Assembly (NCBI GenBank): GCA_902777355.1 | Contig: CACYTU010000038.1 | Location: 1-49,449, forward strand | Length of the DNA stretch: 49,449 nt | Direction: 5' to 3' | DNA from: an uncultured Lachnospiraceae bacterium | GTDB lineage: Bacteria; Bacillota; Clostridia; Lachnospirales; Lachnospiraceae | In this document: one piece after another, positions 42,191 through 49,449 of the stretch | Position numbering within the stretch: position 1 is the stretch's first letter | How the letters are laid out: each line of letters starts with the position of its first letter | Made by a program: the position numbers and the translations under genes | Notes under the pieces: model-generated | What the model was told of the DNA's origin: nothing | Database searches by the model: none | The model's input: the letters and a program-made list of their open reading frames with translations, nothing else

Positions 42191-42220
42191 ATGCGAAGAA
42201 TGTCCCTGGCGGACAAAGAG

Positions 42221-42245
42221 AAGGCGGACGATGATCGCCCGCCTT
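42221..42245 (-). terminator. terminator hairpin after the MATE-GHKL gene
   Basis: AAGGCGGACGA/TCGCCCGCCTT with one mismatch, followed on the - strand by CTCTTTGT. Nearly the same stem ends the other transcript at 47838-47860. Confidence 0.65.
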
Positions 42246-42420
42246 AAATATTTTACGACTTCCGAAGCCGCTTATGGCTTCTAAAATATTTTACGACTTC
42301 CGAAGCCGCTTATGGCTTCAAAAATATTTTACGATTTCCGAAGCAGTTTATGGCTTCAAAAATATTTTACGATTTCCGAAGCCGCTTATGGCTTCAAAAT
42401 ATTTTTACGATCTCTGAAGT
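42246..42420. repeat. 38-base tandem array of hairpin units
   Basis: ATATTTTACG recurs at 42248, 42286, 42324, 42362 and 42399. Each full unit contains GAAGCC-GCTTAT-GGCTTC or a variant (GAAGCAGTTTATGGCTTC). It occupies the 3' region of the MATE-GHKL gene, between stop codon and terminator. Confidence 0.92.
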
Positions 42421-42480
42421 GTTTTGATAATTACTCCCTTAAAGCTGTCGGATGAATGTTAAAATCCGGGGGTTGTCAGC

Positions 42481-44214
42481 CTAAAAGCTTAAATAAAGTT
42501 CATTCCTGTTATAGCCCGTTGCGATCGTATAGCTTTTATACTCCGATAAGGTGATCGTGCGGGATATGATGTAGTTTCTGAAGGAAGACAGTTCGCAGTC
42601 ACCCTCCGTTATATCAAACAGGACGCCTGAATCACGAAGAATCAGACGGACACCGGCATCATCCCGGATGACCATGAGTTCTGCGTCAAGCTTCGCCCCG
42701 GGGGGATTTTTCTCTTTGATGGACATAAGCATATCTTCCGCAAATATGCCGGCCAGTTTACTGACTCTGACCTCGGAGCTTTCCGCACCGGTCTGTGAAA
42801 TCTGTTCCACCAGCGTTTTTGACATGTCGACCGCATTTTTTTCTGTTATTTCAAAATCATAGCAGTACATCCCGGTTTCCTCGTCCGGTGAGAGGAGCCA
42901 TGGCCATCTCTTTTTTCCATATATCAGGCAGGCAATCAACAGGATAAGAGCGACTGCCAGTACCTGAGAGAGGTCGATCATCAGCCAGAGACTCAGGGAA
43001 CTCCTGAACAGTTTTAACCCTATGAAAGCACATACGATCGGCAGAACCAGATCTTTCAGGGCGCTTGCAGCCAGGGCTAAGACTGATTTTTCCAGGAGAT
43101 AGTAGTATATAAAGAACATGGTGGCAATCGACACAAATACAAGGGAAATGCCGATCAGGCGCAGGACCAGGGTTCCCTGTTCAACAAGCGGGCTCCCGGT
43201 GATTCCGAACAGCCTGATGAGCAGCGGGGCACAGATAATAGTAATTAAAGAAATGATCAGACCAAACTGGAACATGGCGGCATTGACGGCGCGCATGAGC
43301 CTGCGCTGGGCCCATGTGTTTTGCTCTCCCCGCAGCATGCAGACCAGAGGCTGCATTGCCATAGCCAGTCCCAGAAACAGGGTTGACAAACTCGTGAATC
43401 TTTCTGCCACAGCCAGAAGAGTGAACGTTTCTTCCCCGAACCGGGAAATAAACATTCGATTCAGAATCATATACATCAGAGCGCTGAAGGCAAAAGTGGA
43501 GGCTTTTACCACGCCGTTTTTACACATGCGCACGAACTGGGTGAACTGAAAAAACAGGATCAGGCGGACATGGCTCTTTCGTAAGTACCATATAAGGACG
43601 ATGGCCAGAAAGATCAGCTTGCAGGTGACGGATGCGGCCGCAAGGCCTTTTATACCCCACAGTTTGGTGAAGAGAATGGACAGAAGTACATTCCCGACAA
43701 TTTCCGTGGTGTTTGCCGCGGCTGAGACGGATTCTCCGCCGTCGCACACCATCACATTGTCCAGCACGCATGACAGGGGATCCAGCGCGAGATAGATAAT
43801 GATGATTCCATAGTAGTCATTGACGTATCCGGCTATTACGTCGCTGCAGCCCATGGTCTCAAGAAAAAAACGTTTACAGAGCAGAAGAGCAAGAAGGAGG
43901 ACAAGTCCTGCGACGACTGCCGTCAGCACGCCCTGGCCGAAGATCTTGTCGGAGCGTTCTTTGTCTCCTTTACCAATGCTGTAGGAATAGTCCAGCAATG
44001 TACCGGAATTGATCACACAGGAAATAAAAGATCCGACCGACATCAGCGGCGACACGAGAGCAACTGCCGAAAGGGCGTCTGTTCCCAACATGTTTCCTGA
44101 GATCAGGGAATCGGTAAAGGATACCAGGCAGGACGCTGCCTCGACTACGATGGCTGCTCTCAGAATGGACTTATATTTTTTTATTAAAAATAAAGGCTCT
44201 TTGCTCTGTATCAT
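42481..44214 (-). CDS. MATE-type transporter fused to an RsbW-like GHKL domain
   Basis: A 577-residue fusion. Residues 1-440 form about 12 membrane helices of MATE type (AASCLVSFTDSLISGNMLG, LALDPLSCVLDNVMVCDG, VAERFTSLSTLFLGLAMAMQPL). After a short GKKRWPWLLSPDEE linker, residues 450-577 resemble the anti-sigma/RsbW ATPase fold: YDFEITEKNAVDMSKTL, KLAGIFAEDMLMSIKEKN (N-box place), LILRDSGVLFDI (G1 box, DxG kept) and GYNRNELYLSF at the end. The usual N-box Asn is Ser here. GAGAGG lies six bases before ATG 44214. An ATP-grasp gene ends 66 bases upstream. A paralog is at 48777-49449. Substrate and signalling role are unknown. Confidence 0.88.
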   Translation of the reverse strand: MIQSKEPLFLIKKYKSILRAAIVVEAASCLVSFTDSLISGNMLGTDALSAVALVSPLMSVGSFISCVINSGTLLDYSYSIGKGDKERSDKIFGQGVLTAVVAGLVLLLALLLCKRFFLETMGCSDVIAGYVNDYYGIIIIYLALDPLSCVLDNVMVCDGGESVSAAANTTEIVGNVLLSILFTKLWGIKGLAAASVTCKLIFLAIVLIWYLRKSHVRLILFFQFTQFVRMCKNGVVKASTFAFSALMYMILNRMFISRFGEETFTLLAVAERFTSLSTLFLGLAMAMQPLVCMLRGEQNTWAQRRLMRAVNAAMFQFGLIISLITIICAPLLIRLFGITGSPLVEQGTLVLRLIGISLVFVSIATMFFIYYYLLEKSVLALAASALKDLVLPIVCAFIGLKLFRSSLSLWLMIDLSQVLAVALILLIACLIYGKKRWPWLLSPDEETGMYCYDFEITEKNAVDMSKTLVEQISQTGAESSEVRVSKLAGIFAEDMLMSIKEKNPPGAKLDAELMVIRDDAGVRLILRDSGVLFDITEGDCELSSFRNYIISRTITLSEYKSYTIATGYNRNELYLSF

Positions 44215-44280
44215 GGCTGGCCTCTCATCCGCAAATGCTGTCTTTTTTTTATGTCGCTTATGCCCCGCCGTTTGCAGTGC

Positions 44281-45717
44281 TCAGGACTCATCGGGCTTGA
44301 CTTGTGCCTGTGACTCACCGGGCTCACCGGATTCGCCCTCTGTCCCGAACTCGTCGGATTCGTCCTCTGCCCCGAACTCACCGGGCTCACCAGATTCAAC
44401 TTGTGCCTGTGACTCACCGGGCTCACCGGATTCGCCCTCTGTCCCGAACTCACCGGGCTCATCAGATTCACTTTCGGCCTCTTCTTTGAGAACGGCATAT
44501 ACAAGAGAATCGATTTCTCTGCGTATTTTCTCCGTCTCTTCTTTTGATTCGAATTCAAAAACGGGTATGGACAAGGGTCTAGTCGCTGTGAGGATATCCG
44601 GGACAGGCTTTCCATCCTTGCGCCCCAGCGGATACCTTTGTTCCACCAGTTTGTCCGAGAGGGAGGAATCGATATGCACATGATCCAGAATCCCTGCCCT
44701 GTCGCTGAATACGGAGTAGGTGATCATGTTTCTCCTCGTTTTGGGGAGAGTCTTTTGGCTTTCAAAATAGCTGTTGTCACCGACAGCGGTAGTGACCAGA
44801 AGTTTTGTGAGGTCGACTCCGCAGAAGTAGTGTATGTGCTGGGGATTATAGTAGCCCGACGGCCGGGGATTGATCTCGATGACAAAGAAATCCCCGTCTT
44901 CGGTAAAATAGCCCTCAATGTTGTAGTGTCCGATCCGGACTCCGGACTCCTTCAGGACAGCCTCCACTGTTTCTTTGATGCGCCCGGCTTCCTCTTCCGT
45001 CAGTTCGGCGGGGTAGACATCATAAATAGGACGCAGAGGGGCTCTCTCAACTCTGTAGCTGTCTCTGAGACCGTCCCATACAATCTCATCACCCAGCAAA
45101 AATACATCCAGTTCTCTTGCCCGGAGAGATTTATGCTCTACGAATTCCTCCACACAGACGCTGCCGTTTCTGGAATTGGCGGAGGCCTCGGAAAAGGCCG
45201 CTTTTAATTCCTCCATATCGTTGACAACTGTCTGCCCGAAAGATGATGAACATAGTTCAGGCTTCACTATGAGAGGAAAACGCAGCGGCAGTGCCGCCTG
45301 GTCCAGCTCTTCTTTATTATGGACCACTACATGTCCCGGGCAGAAAACCTGTGCTTTTTTCTGCAGTTTTCTGAATTTATTTTTGGAGAGCAGGATTTCA
45401 ATGGATTCGGGTGAATTCCCGATCAGGCCCAGTTCCGTGCTGACCCTGGCGACCGGGATCATTGCCTTATCGCAGAGCCCGACGATTCCGTCCGCCTTCG
45501 CGTCAGCCGTGATCTTCAGAAGAGAAGACGGATCCTCCCAATCGATCTCATGGCATTCATCCGCCAGCTCCGCGATGATGTCATCAGGCCTGTCTCCGCA
45601 AAAAACAGTATAATAACCCAATGCCTTAGCTGTTTTAAGTGTCATTTCTGCTCTTTCGTCAGGCGTTGTACTAACAATAACCAGAGTTTTCATTGTTTTT
45701 AAATCGTTTCCTTTCAT
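44281..45717 (-). CDS. ATP-grasp ligase with acidic repeat tail
   Basis: A 478-residue ATP-grasp enzyme, expected to join a carboxylate to an amine or thiol through an acyl phosphate. N-terminal Rossmann-like part: TLVIVSTTPDERAEMTLKTA. ATP-grasp core: FPLIVKPELCSSSFGQTV near 150, CVEEFVEH, IGHYNIEGYF and FFVIEINPRPSGYYNPQHI near 300, with the metal-binding Glu and Asn. The last 65 residues are acidic repeats (GEPGEFGTEGESGEPGESQA). No acceptor is identifiable. Start: ATG 45717 lacks a ribosome site; ATG 45693 fits the fold better, with AAAGGA about 15 bases upstream. It lies between the NhaC gene and a MATE-GHKL gene, all co-directional. Confidence 0.87.
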   Translation of the reverse strand: MKGNDLKTMKTLVIVSTTPDERAEMTLKTAKALGYYTVFCGDRPDDIIAELADECHEIDWEDPSSLLKITADAKADGIVGLCDKAMIPVARVSTELGLIGNSPESIEILLSKNKFRKLQKKAQVFCPGHVVVHNKEELDQAALPLRFPLIVKPELCSSSFGQTVVNDMEELKAAFSEASANSRNGSVCVEEFVEHKSLRARELDVFLLGDEIVWDGLRDSYRVERAPLRPIYDVYPAELTEEEAGRIKETVEAVLKESGVRIGHYNIEGYFTEDGDFFVIEINPRPSGYYNPQHIHYFCGVDLTKLLVTTAVGDNSYFESQKTLPKTRRNMITYSVFSDRAGILDHVHIDSSLSDKLVEQRYPLGRKDGKPVPDILTATRPLSIPVFEFESKEETEKIRREIDSLVYAVLKEEAESESDEPGEFGTEGESGEPGESQAQVESGEPGEFGAEDESDEFGTEGESGEPGESQAQVKPDES

Positions 45718-45890
45718 CAGGACCGGGCTGTCTTTTTCTTTGACCTGCGTCGGACGGCTTTTTTCCTTTTATCATGACCGGACAGTCTTTTTCTATGACC
45801 TGCGTCGGACGGCTTTTTTCTTTTATCATTGCCGGGCTGTCTTTTTCTTTGATCTGCGTCGGATGGCTTTTTTCCTTTTGTCATCGGCAG
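45718..45890 (-). repeat. three copies of a 54-58 base unit across the NhaC stop codon
   Basis: GATAAAAGGAAAAAAGCC followed by GACGCAGGTC recurs three times. The first copy encodes the basic NhaC tail, the next two are noncoding, and the start of a fourth, ATGAAAGGAAA, forms the ATP-grasp start region. Confidence 0.88.
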
Positions 45891-47400
45891 CCTTAGATCT
45901 TTTTTTCAGGACAGTCAGAGTGATCAGGATCAGGACTGCTCCCACTGCCAGGCCGGGAACAGCGCTCCGGGTAAAACCGGCGACGATATATGAGATCATA
46001 CTGACCGCGGCAACTGTGAAAGCATAAGGCAGCTGAGTGGATACATGTTCCAGATGGTCTGCCTGGGCGCCTGCGGATGACATGATAGTAGTATCCGAGA
46101 TTGGGGAGCAGTGGTCTCCGCATACCGCTCCGGCAAGGCAGGCGGAAATTCCTATGATCAGAAGCGGATCATCCACAGGGAAAGCCGCCGCGGCCACCGG
46201 GATCAGTATGCTGAAAGTGCCCCAGCTGGTACCGGTAGCAAAGGCAAGAAAGATCGATACCAGGAAGATCACGGCAGGCAGCATTGCGTACATGCCCGAT
46301 GAACTTCCCGCGATCAGATCGTGTACAAATTCAGCCGCTCCCAGAGAGGAAGTGACCGTCTTCATCGCCGTCGCGAGCGTAAGGATCAGGATGGAGGGGA
46401 TCATGGCGCTGAAGCCCTTGGGCAGACATTCCGAGATATCCCTCAGGCTGACAGTTTTTCGGACAGCGAAATACAGGCAGGACAAAAGATAGGCGGCAAG
46501 ACTTCCCAGAGGAAGGGCGATAAACGCGTCTGTATTGCCCAGAGATTCAATGATATTCCCGGTATTTTCGGGCCCGATCCACGGGGTTTGGCCATAGAAT
46601 CCGCCCGCGTACAGCATGGCAAGGGTGACAAAGAAGATCAGCAGCAGCATGGGCAGTATGAGGTCCATGATCCTGCTCCGGGGATTGACCTTGACATCTT
46701 CCTGTTCCTGTCTGCTGTTTTTGCCTTCCATTCCTGCCTTCCGCTGGGATTCTTTCATTTTTCCGTAGTCAAAATCCATCAGCAGCAGGCAGGGGATAAA
46801 GAACAGGGTCAGCAGGGAGTAGAAATTGTAGGGAATCGTGCGGATGAAAAGCTGTATTCCGGTGATGCCGGTCCCCATATCGCTGGCCACGAAAGCGACA
46901 GCTGCAGCCCAGGAGGAAATCGGCGCTATCATACATATGGGAGCTGCCGTCGCGTCGATCAGGTAGGCGAGCTTGGCCCGGGAGATCTTATACTGGTCTG
47001 TCACGGGACGCATGACACTTCCGACTGTCAGGCAGTTAAAGTAGTCGTCGATAAAGATCAGTACGCCGAGCAAAAATGTGACCAGTCCCGCGCCAGTCCT
47101 GGATTTGACCTTTTTCCCTGCCCAGCGTCCGAAAGCCACACTGCCTCCTGACATATTTACCAGCACGACCAGACTTCCCAGTATGATCAGAAAACAGGTA
47201 TTGCCGGCAAGACTCGAGACAGCCGCGGATAAGCCGTCAACCACGATCAGATTGAAGGCGGCCACGGGATGGAATCCCACAGATAAAAATGCGCCGACAA
47301 AAATGCCTGCAAACAGGGACGAATAAACCTCTTTTGTGATCAGTGCCAGCACAATCGCAATGACGGCCGGAAGTAATGAAAATACGGTTCCGTGAAACAT
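45826..47400 (-). CDS. NhaC-family Na+/H+ antiporter
   Basis: Inner-membrane antiporter of 524 residues with about 12 helices. Family marks: VLIFIDDYFNCLTVGSVM near residue 115, DATAAPICMIAPISSWAAA near 150, FATGTSWGTFSILIPVAAA near 395 and GDHCSPISDTTIMSSAGAQ near 435. Related proteins exchange Na+ for H+, or malate or lysine/tyrosine for other ions, so the substrate is open. The C-terminus is unusually basic (DDKRKKAIRRRSKKKTARQ) and is encoded by a tandem repeat that continues past the stop. AAGGGGGTG precedes ATG 47400. First of three co-directional genes with the ATP-grasp and MATE-GHKL genes. Confidence 0.92.
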   Translation of the reverse strand: MFHGTVFSLLPAVIAIVLALITKEVYSSLFAGIFVGAFLSVGFHPVAAFNLIVVDGLSAAVSSLAGNTCFLIILGSLVVLVNMSGGSVAFGRWAGKKVKSRTGAGLVTFLLGVLIFIDDYFNCLTVGSVMRPVTDQYKISRAKLAYLIDATAAPICMIAPISSWAAAVAFVASDMGTGITGIQLFIRTIPYNFYSLLTLFFIPCLLLMDFDYGKMKESQRKAGMEGKNSRQEQEDVKVNPRSRIMDLILPMLLLIFFVTLAMLYAGGFYGQTPWIGPENTGNIIESLGNTDAFIALPLGSLAAYLLSCLYFAVRKTVSLRDISECLPKGFSAMIPSILILTLATAMKTVTSSLGAAEFVHDLIAGSSSGMYAMLPAVIFLVSIFLAFATGTSWGTFSILIPVAAAAFPVDDPLLIIGISACLAGAVCGDHCSPISDTTIMSSAGAQADHLEHVSTQLPYAFTVAAVSMISYIVAGFTRSAVPGLAVGAVLILITLTVLKKRSKAADDKRKKAIRRRSKKKTARQ

Positions 47401-47579
47401 TTTATAAGCACCCCCTTCTCTTAAATGCTCTGACCTAAATGTTCTGACCGGTTCCGCAGCAGCCTCAGGATTGTGACTGACCGGATCATTTCGTTGGAAT
47501 CATCGATGGAATCATCGGTATGTTGACAGTATAGACGGGTATCATGCCTCGCCCTAAGATAAGGCTGATCGCTTTATTG

Positions 47580-47585
47580 ATTATA
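47580..47585 (-). promoter_or_regulatory. candidate -10 box for the NhaC gene
   Basis: TATAAT on the - strand (47585-47580), about 180 bases upstream of the start. The -35 place reads only TTTTTT. Confidence 0.35.
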
Positions 47586-47643
47586 CACGATACAGACATA
47601 CGAAAAAACTGCAGATTGATTTCCACAGTTGTATTTTAGAAAA

Positions 47644-47817
47644 CGGAGACAGGGGACCGGAGACAGTGTGTCAGGTGCCTGAAAGCCTTATAGATCAAGG
47701 CTCTGGGGCTTGACATAGTAGGAAGGGGACGGTTCTTCGTCTCCTGTCCCCTTCGAGAGGAGACAAAGAACCTTCCCCTTCCCCCTCCCCTTCTCCCCCT
47801 GTCTCCGCTGTCTCCGA
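47644..47817. mobile_element. MITE-like element with inverted ends
   Basis: The ends read CGGAGACAG (47644-47652) and, inverted, CTGTCTCCG (47808-47816), each with a second copy just inside. The middle folds as a long hairpin: GGAAGGGG..TTCTT (from 47731) against AAGAAC..TTCCCCTTCC, enclosing GTCTCCT/AGGAGAC. There is no coding capacity and no clear target duplication. Confidence 0.5.
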
Positions 47818-47832
47818 ATAACCCGTGAGGAC

Positions 47833-47860
47833 AAAAAAGGCGGACGATAATCGTCCGCCT
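47833..47860 (-). terminator. terminator after the membrane-protein gene
   Basis: AGGCGGACGA (47838-47847) pairs with TCGTCCGCCT (47851-47860); on the - strand a T6 run follows. The remainder, 47861-47923, holds one unit (TTTACGACTTCTGAAG) like those at 42246-42420. Confidence 0.85.
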
Positions 47861-47923
47861 GAAGTGTCTTTACGACTTCTGAAGATTTTTGATGATCATT
47901 TTAAATGGTGCCGGATCAGGCAA

Positions 47924-48739
47924 TCAGAGGAAAGACCATACGATATACCACAGGATAAAGAGCATAAGGACTGTCGGAGCGAAGGCCGAGATTGCAAGAC
48001 TTCCGTTGATAACGGGAAGAAACCAGCCCTGTTTTTGGGCCACCGCTACAACCAAGGTCAGAATCGCAGTGGTACAAAAAGCTCCCGCGAGTGCCCTGCC
48101 TATAAAATGGTTGAAGAAAAAGGCTGCGAGCGCCCCAATCACGGGATTGACGGTAATCGCCAATACGGTGAGAATCGGTTTCAGAAGTGTAACGAGTATG
48201 AGTATGGCTAAAACCACCACCAGTATCACCGGAATCCACCGGTAAACAGAAGGAGGTACATTTTTTTTGATAAAAATGACTATCACCCAGTTAATGAACA
48301 GGGCTGAAGTCACAATTAAACACTGGATAAGGTACCAGATGAGAAACTTTCCGAGCGGTGTACTTTTAATAGATTTGATGAGGTTTTCCGTCAGACGTTC
48401 CAGCAGATTAACGATAAAGGCCAGTATGATCATTCTGGCGGCCTCTTCCATGAAACTGAAGAAATCAGTACGAATAAAGACAATGATATCTTTGGCGTCA
48501 GCCACTTGTCCGATAAAGGGAAGAGCTGTGACAAAAACATCCATGAAACTGTCTGCTCCCAGTGAACAGATTACCACCGTATACAGAAATAAAATGGCAA
48601 ATCCTGCTTTTACTCCGTCTGTTACCGAAGTGACGGCTCCGGATGCCAGACGCAGAATCATCCCGGCGGTCAGCATCAATAGTCCTAACACGAGAAAAAA
48701 AACATAGGGGGGCTTTACCATCAATTCTAAAAAACCCAT
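47924..48739 (-). CDS. multi-pass membrane protein of unknown function
   Basis: A 271-residue protein I do not recognise. It is very hydrophobic, with about seven segments, for example FFLVLGLLMLTAGMILRLA (14-32), FAILFLYTVVICSL (47-60), FLIWYLIQCLIVTSALFINWVI split near 140-160, IPVILVVVLAILILVTLL and a C-terminal VLMLFILWYIVWSFL. Charged residues are few and no cofactor motif is seen. Strong AAAGGAGGT lies ten bases before ATG 48739. It starts 37 bases after the stop of a MATE-GHKL gene, so the two are almost certainly one transcript; a working link between them is an inference from that. Confidence 0.82.
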   Translation of the reverse strand: MGFLELMVKPPYVFFLVLGLLMLTAGMILRLASGAVTSVTDGVKAGFAILFLYTVVICSLGADSFMDVFVTALPFIGQVADAKDIIVFIRTDFFSFMEEAARMIILAFIVNLLERLTENLIKSIKSTPLGKFLIWYLIQCLIVTSALFINWVIVIFIKKNVPPSVYRWIPVILVVVLAILILVTLLKPILTVLAITVNPVIGALAAFFFNHFIGRALAGAFCTTAILTLVVAVAQKQGWFLPVINGSLAISAFAPTVLMLFILWYIVWSFL

Positions 48740-48776
48740 AAGATGTTCTACCTCCTTTAAAGCGGTTGGATGTGTG

Positions 48777-49449
48777 TCATATTTGGAGGCTGTCAGTCTG
48801 ATAGCTCAAATAAATTTCATTCCTGTTATAGCCTGTTGCAATCATATAGCTTTTATTCTCGGATAAAGTGACCGTGCGGGATATGATATAGTCTCTGAAG
48901 GAAGACAGTTCGCTGTCACCCTCCATTATATCAAACAGGACACCTGAATCACGCTGAATCAGCCGGACACCGGCATCATCCAGAATCACCATCATTTCTC
49001 CATCGATCTTCGCCCCGGCAGGATTTTTTTCTATAACGGACATGATCATGTCTTCTGCAAATATGCCGGCGAGTTTACTGACCCTGATGACAGCATGTTC
49101 ATCAGCGGAAACCCGTCCTGCAGAACCATTTATGGGAAGCTGAAGACCTGAGGTCTGTTCACCGGAGCTCACCGTGCCGGCCTGTGAGATCAATTTTACC
49201 AGTGTATTTGACAAATCGACAGCGTTCTCTTCAGTTATCTTAAAGTCAAAGCAGTACATTCCGATTTCTTCGTCCGCTGAGAGAATCCAGGGGAATCTCT
49301 TTTTCCCATAAATAAAGTAGACGATTATCAGGGTAAGAGCAACTGCCAGTATCTGGGAGAGGTCGATCATCAGCCAGAGACTGAGGGGGCTGTTGAGCAG
49401 TTTTATCCCTATAAAAGCACAGGCTACAGGCAGAACCAGATCTTTCAGG
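48777..49449 (-). CDS. second MATE-GHKL fusion, C-terminal part (cut by window edge)
   Basis: The frame is open to the end of the window, so only about 224 C-terminal codons are seen. It starts inside the transporter part (LKDLVLPVACAFIGIKLL) and continues through SLWLMIDLSQILAVALTL, the GKKRFPWILSADEE linker and the GHKL domain with KLAGIFAEDMIMSVIEKN, LIQRDSGVLFDI and GYNRNEIYLSY. It is clearly paralogous to the protein at 42481-44214, about 70 percent alike by eye. An insertion of some 28 residues (around SGEQTSGLQLPINGSAG) lies before the N-box region. The N-box Asn is again Ser. An internal Met at 49370 is not the start. Confidence 0.88.
   Translation of the reverse strand, partial: LKDLVLPVACAFIGIKLLNSPLSLWLMIDLSQILAVALTLIIVYFIYGKKRFPWILSADEEIGMYCFDFKITEENAVDLSNTLVKLISQAGTVSSGEQTSGLQLPINGSAGRVSADEHAVIRVSKLAGIFAEDMIMSVIEKNPAGAKIDGEMMVILDDAGVRLIQRDSGVLFDIMEGDSELSSFRDYIISRTVTLSENKSYMIATGYNRNEIYLSYQTDSLQI

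Overview
The window reads as chromosomal DNA of an anaerobic Clostridia bacterium, most likely Lachnospiraceae. The reasons are the order dnaE - pfkA - SpoU-type methyltransferase, a DUF6145-like gene beside dusB, an NAD-linked trimeric [FeFe] hydrogenase (hydC-hydB-hydA), strong AGGAGG ribosome sites, and PBP-poor, terminator-rich spacing between genes. Base composition is moderately GC-rich. I saw no rRNA, tRNA, CRISPR array, phage structural gene or transposase.

Layout. 1-12,000 is mostly housekeeping on the + strand: the 3' part of dnaE, pfkA, an RNA methyltransferase, an NfeD/SPFH membrane pair, argF, birA, a DUF6145-like gene and dusB. 12,214-16,368 (- strand) is the electron-bifurcating-type hydrogenase operon. 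17,206-21,341 holds a glutathione peroxidase divergent from a four-gene cassette: XRE repressor, ImmA-type metallopeptidase, Y-family DNA polymerase, YolD-like protein. That looks like a protease-relieved, damage-inducible mutagenesis module. 21,473-29,378 has a drug/metabolite exporter fused to a DUF4298-like tail, a purine-type NCS2 permease, two small unknown genes and a large secreted Ig-like repeat protein. 29,870-36,348 holds a Na/phosphate cotransporter with a candidate Pho box, a PHP phosphoesterase, a class II aldolase, a CmpB-like membrane protein and a membrane-anchored EEP hydrolase. 36,939-41,831 holds a GH2 glycosidase, a MATE exporter and an XRE regulator.

42,481-49,449 (- strand) is the most unusual stretch. 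Two paralogous MATE transporters, each fused to an RsbW-like GHKL ATPase domain, flank a multi-pass membrane protein, a NhaC antiporter and an ATP-grasp ligase. The ligase lies 66 bases upstream of one MATE-GHKL gene, which suggests synthesis of a small amide-bonded product and its export or sensing. The second paralog runs off the window.

Repeats are a second theme. The window carries (a) a structured intergenic repeat (family A) that in its complete copies lies between a stop codon and a strong two-way terminator, with paired base changes that keep its stems; (b) a four-hairpin element (family B) in two 3' regions, also with paired changes; (c) many short tandem arrays with units of 15, 16, 17, 38 and 44 bases between genes; (d) in-frame repeat insertions inside conserved enzymes (DnaE, PHP, GH2); and (e) duplications that run across stop codons of three genes. 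This suggests a genome with frequent short-tandem duplication.
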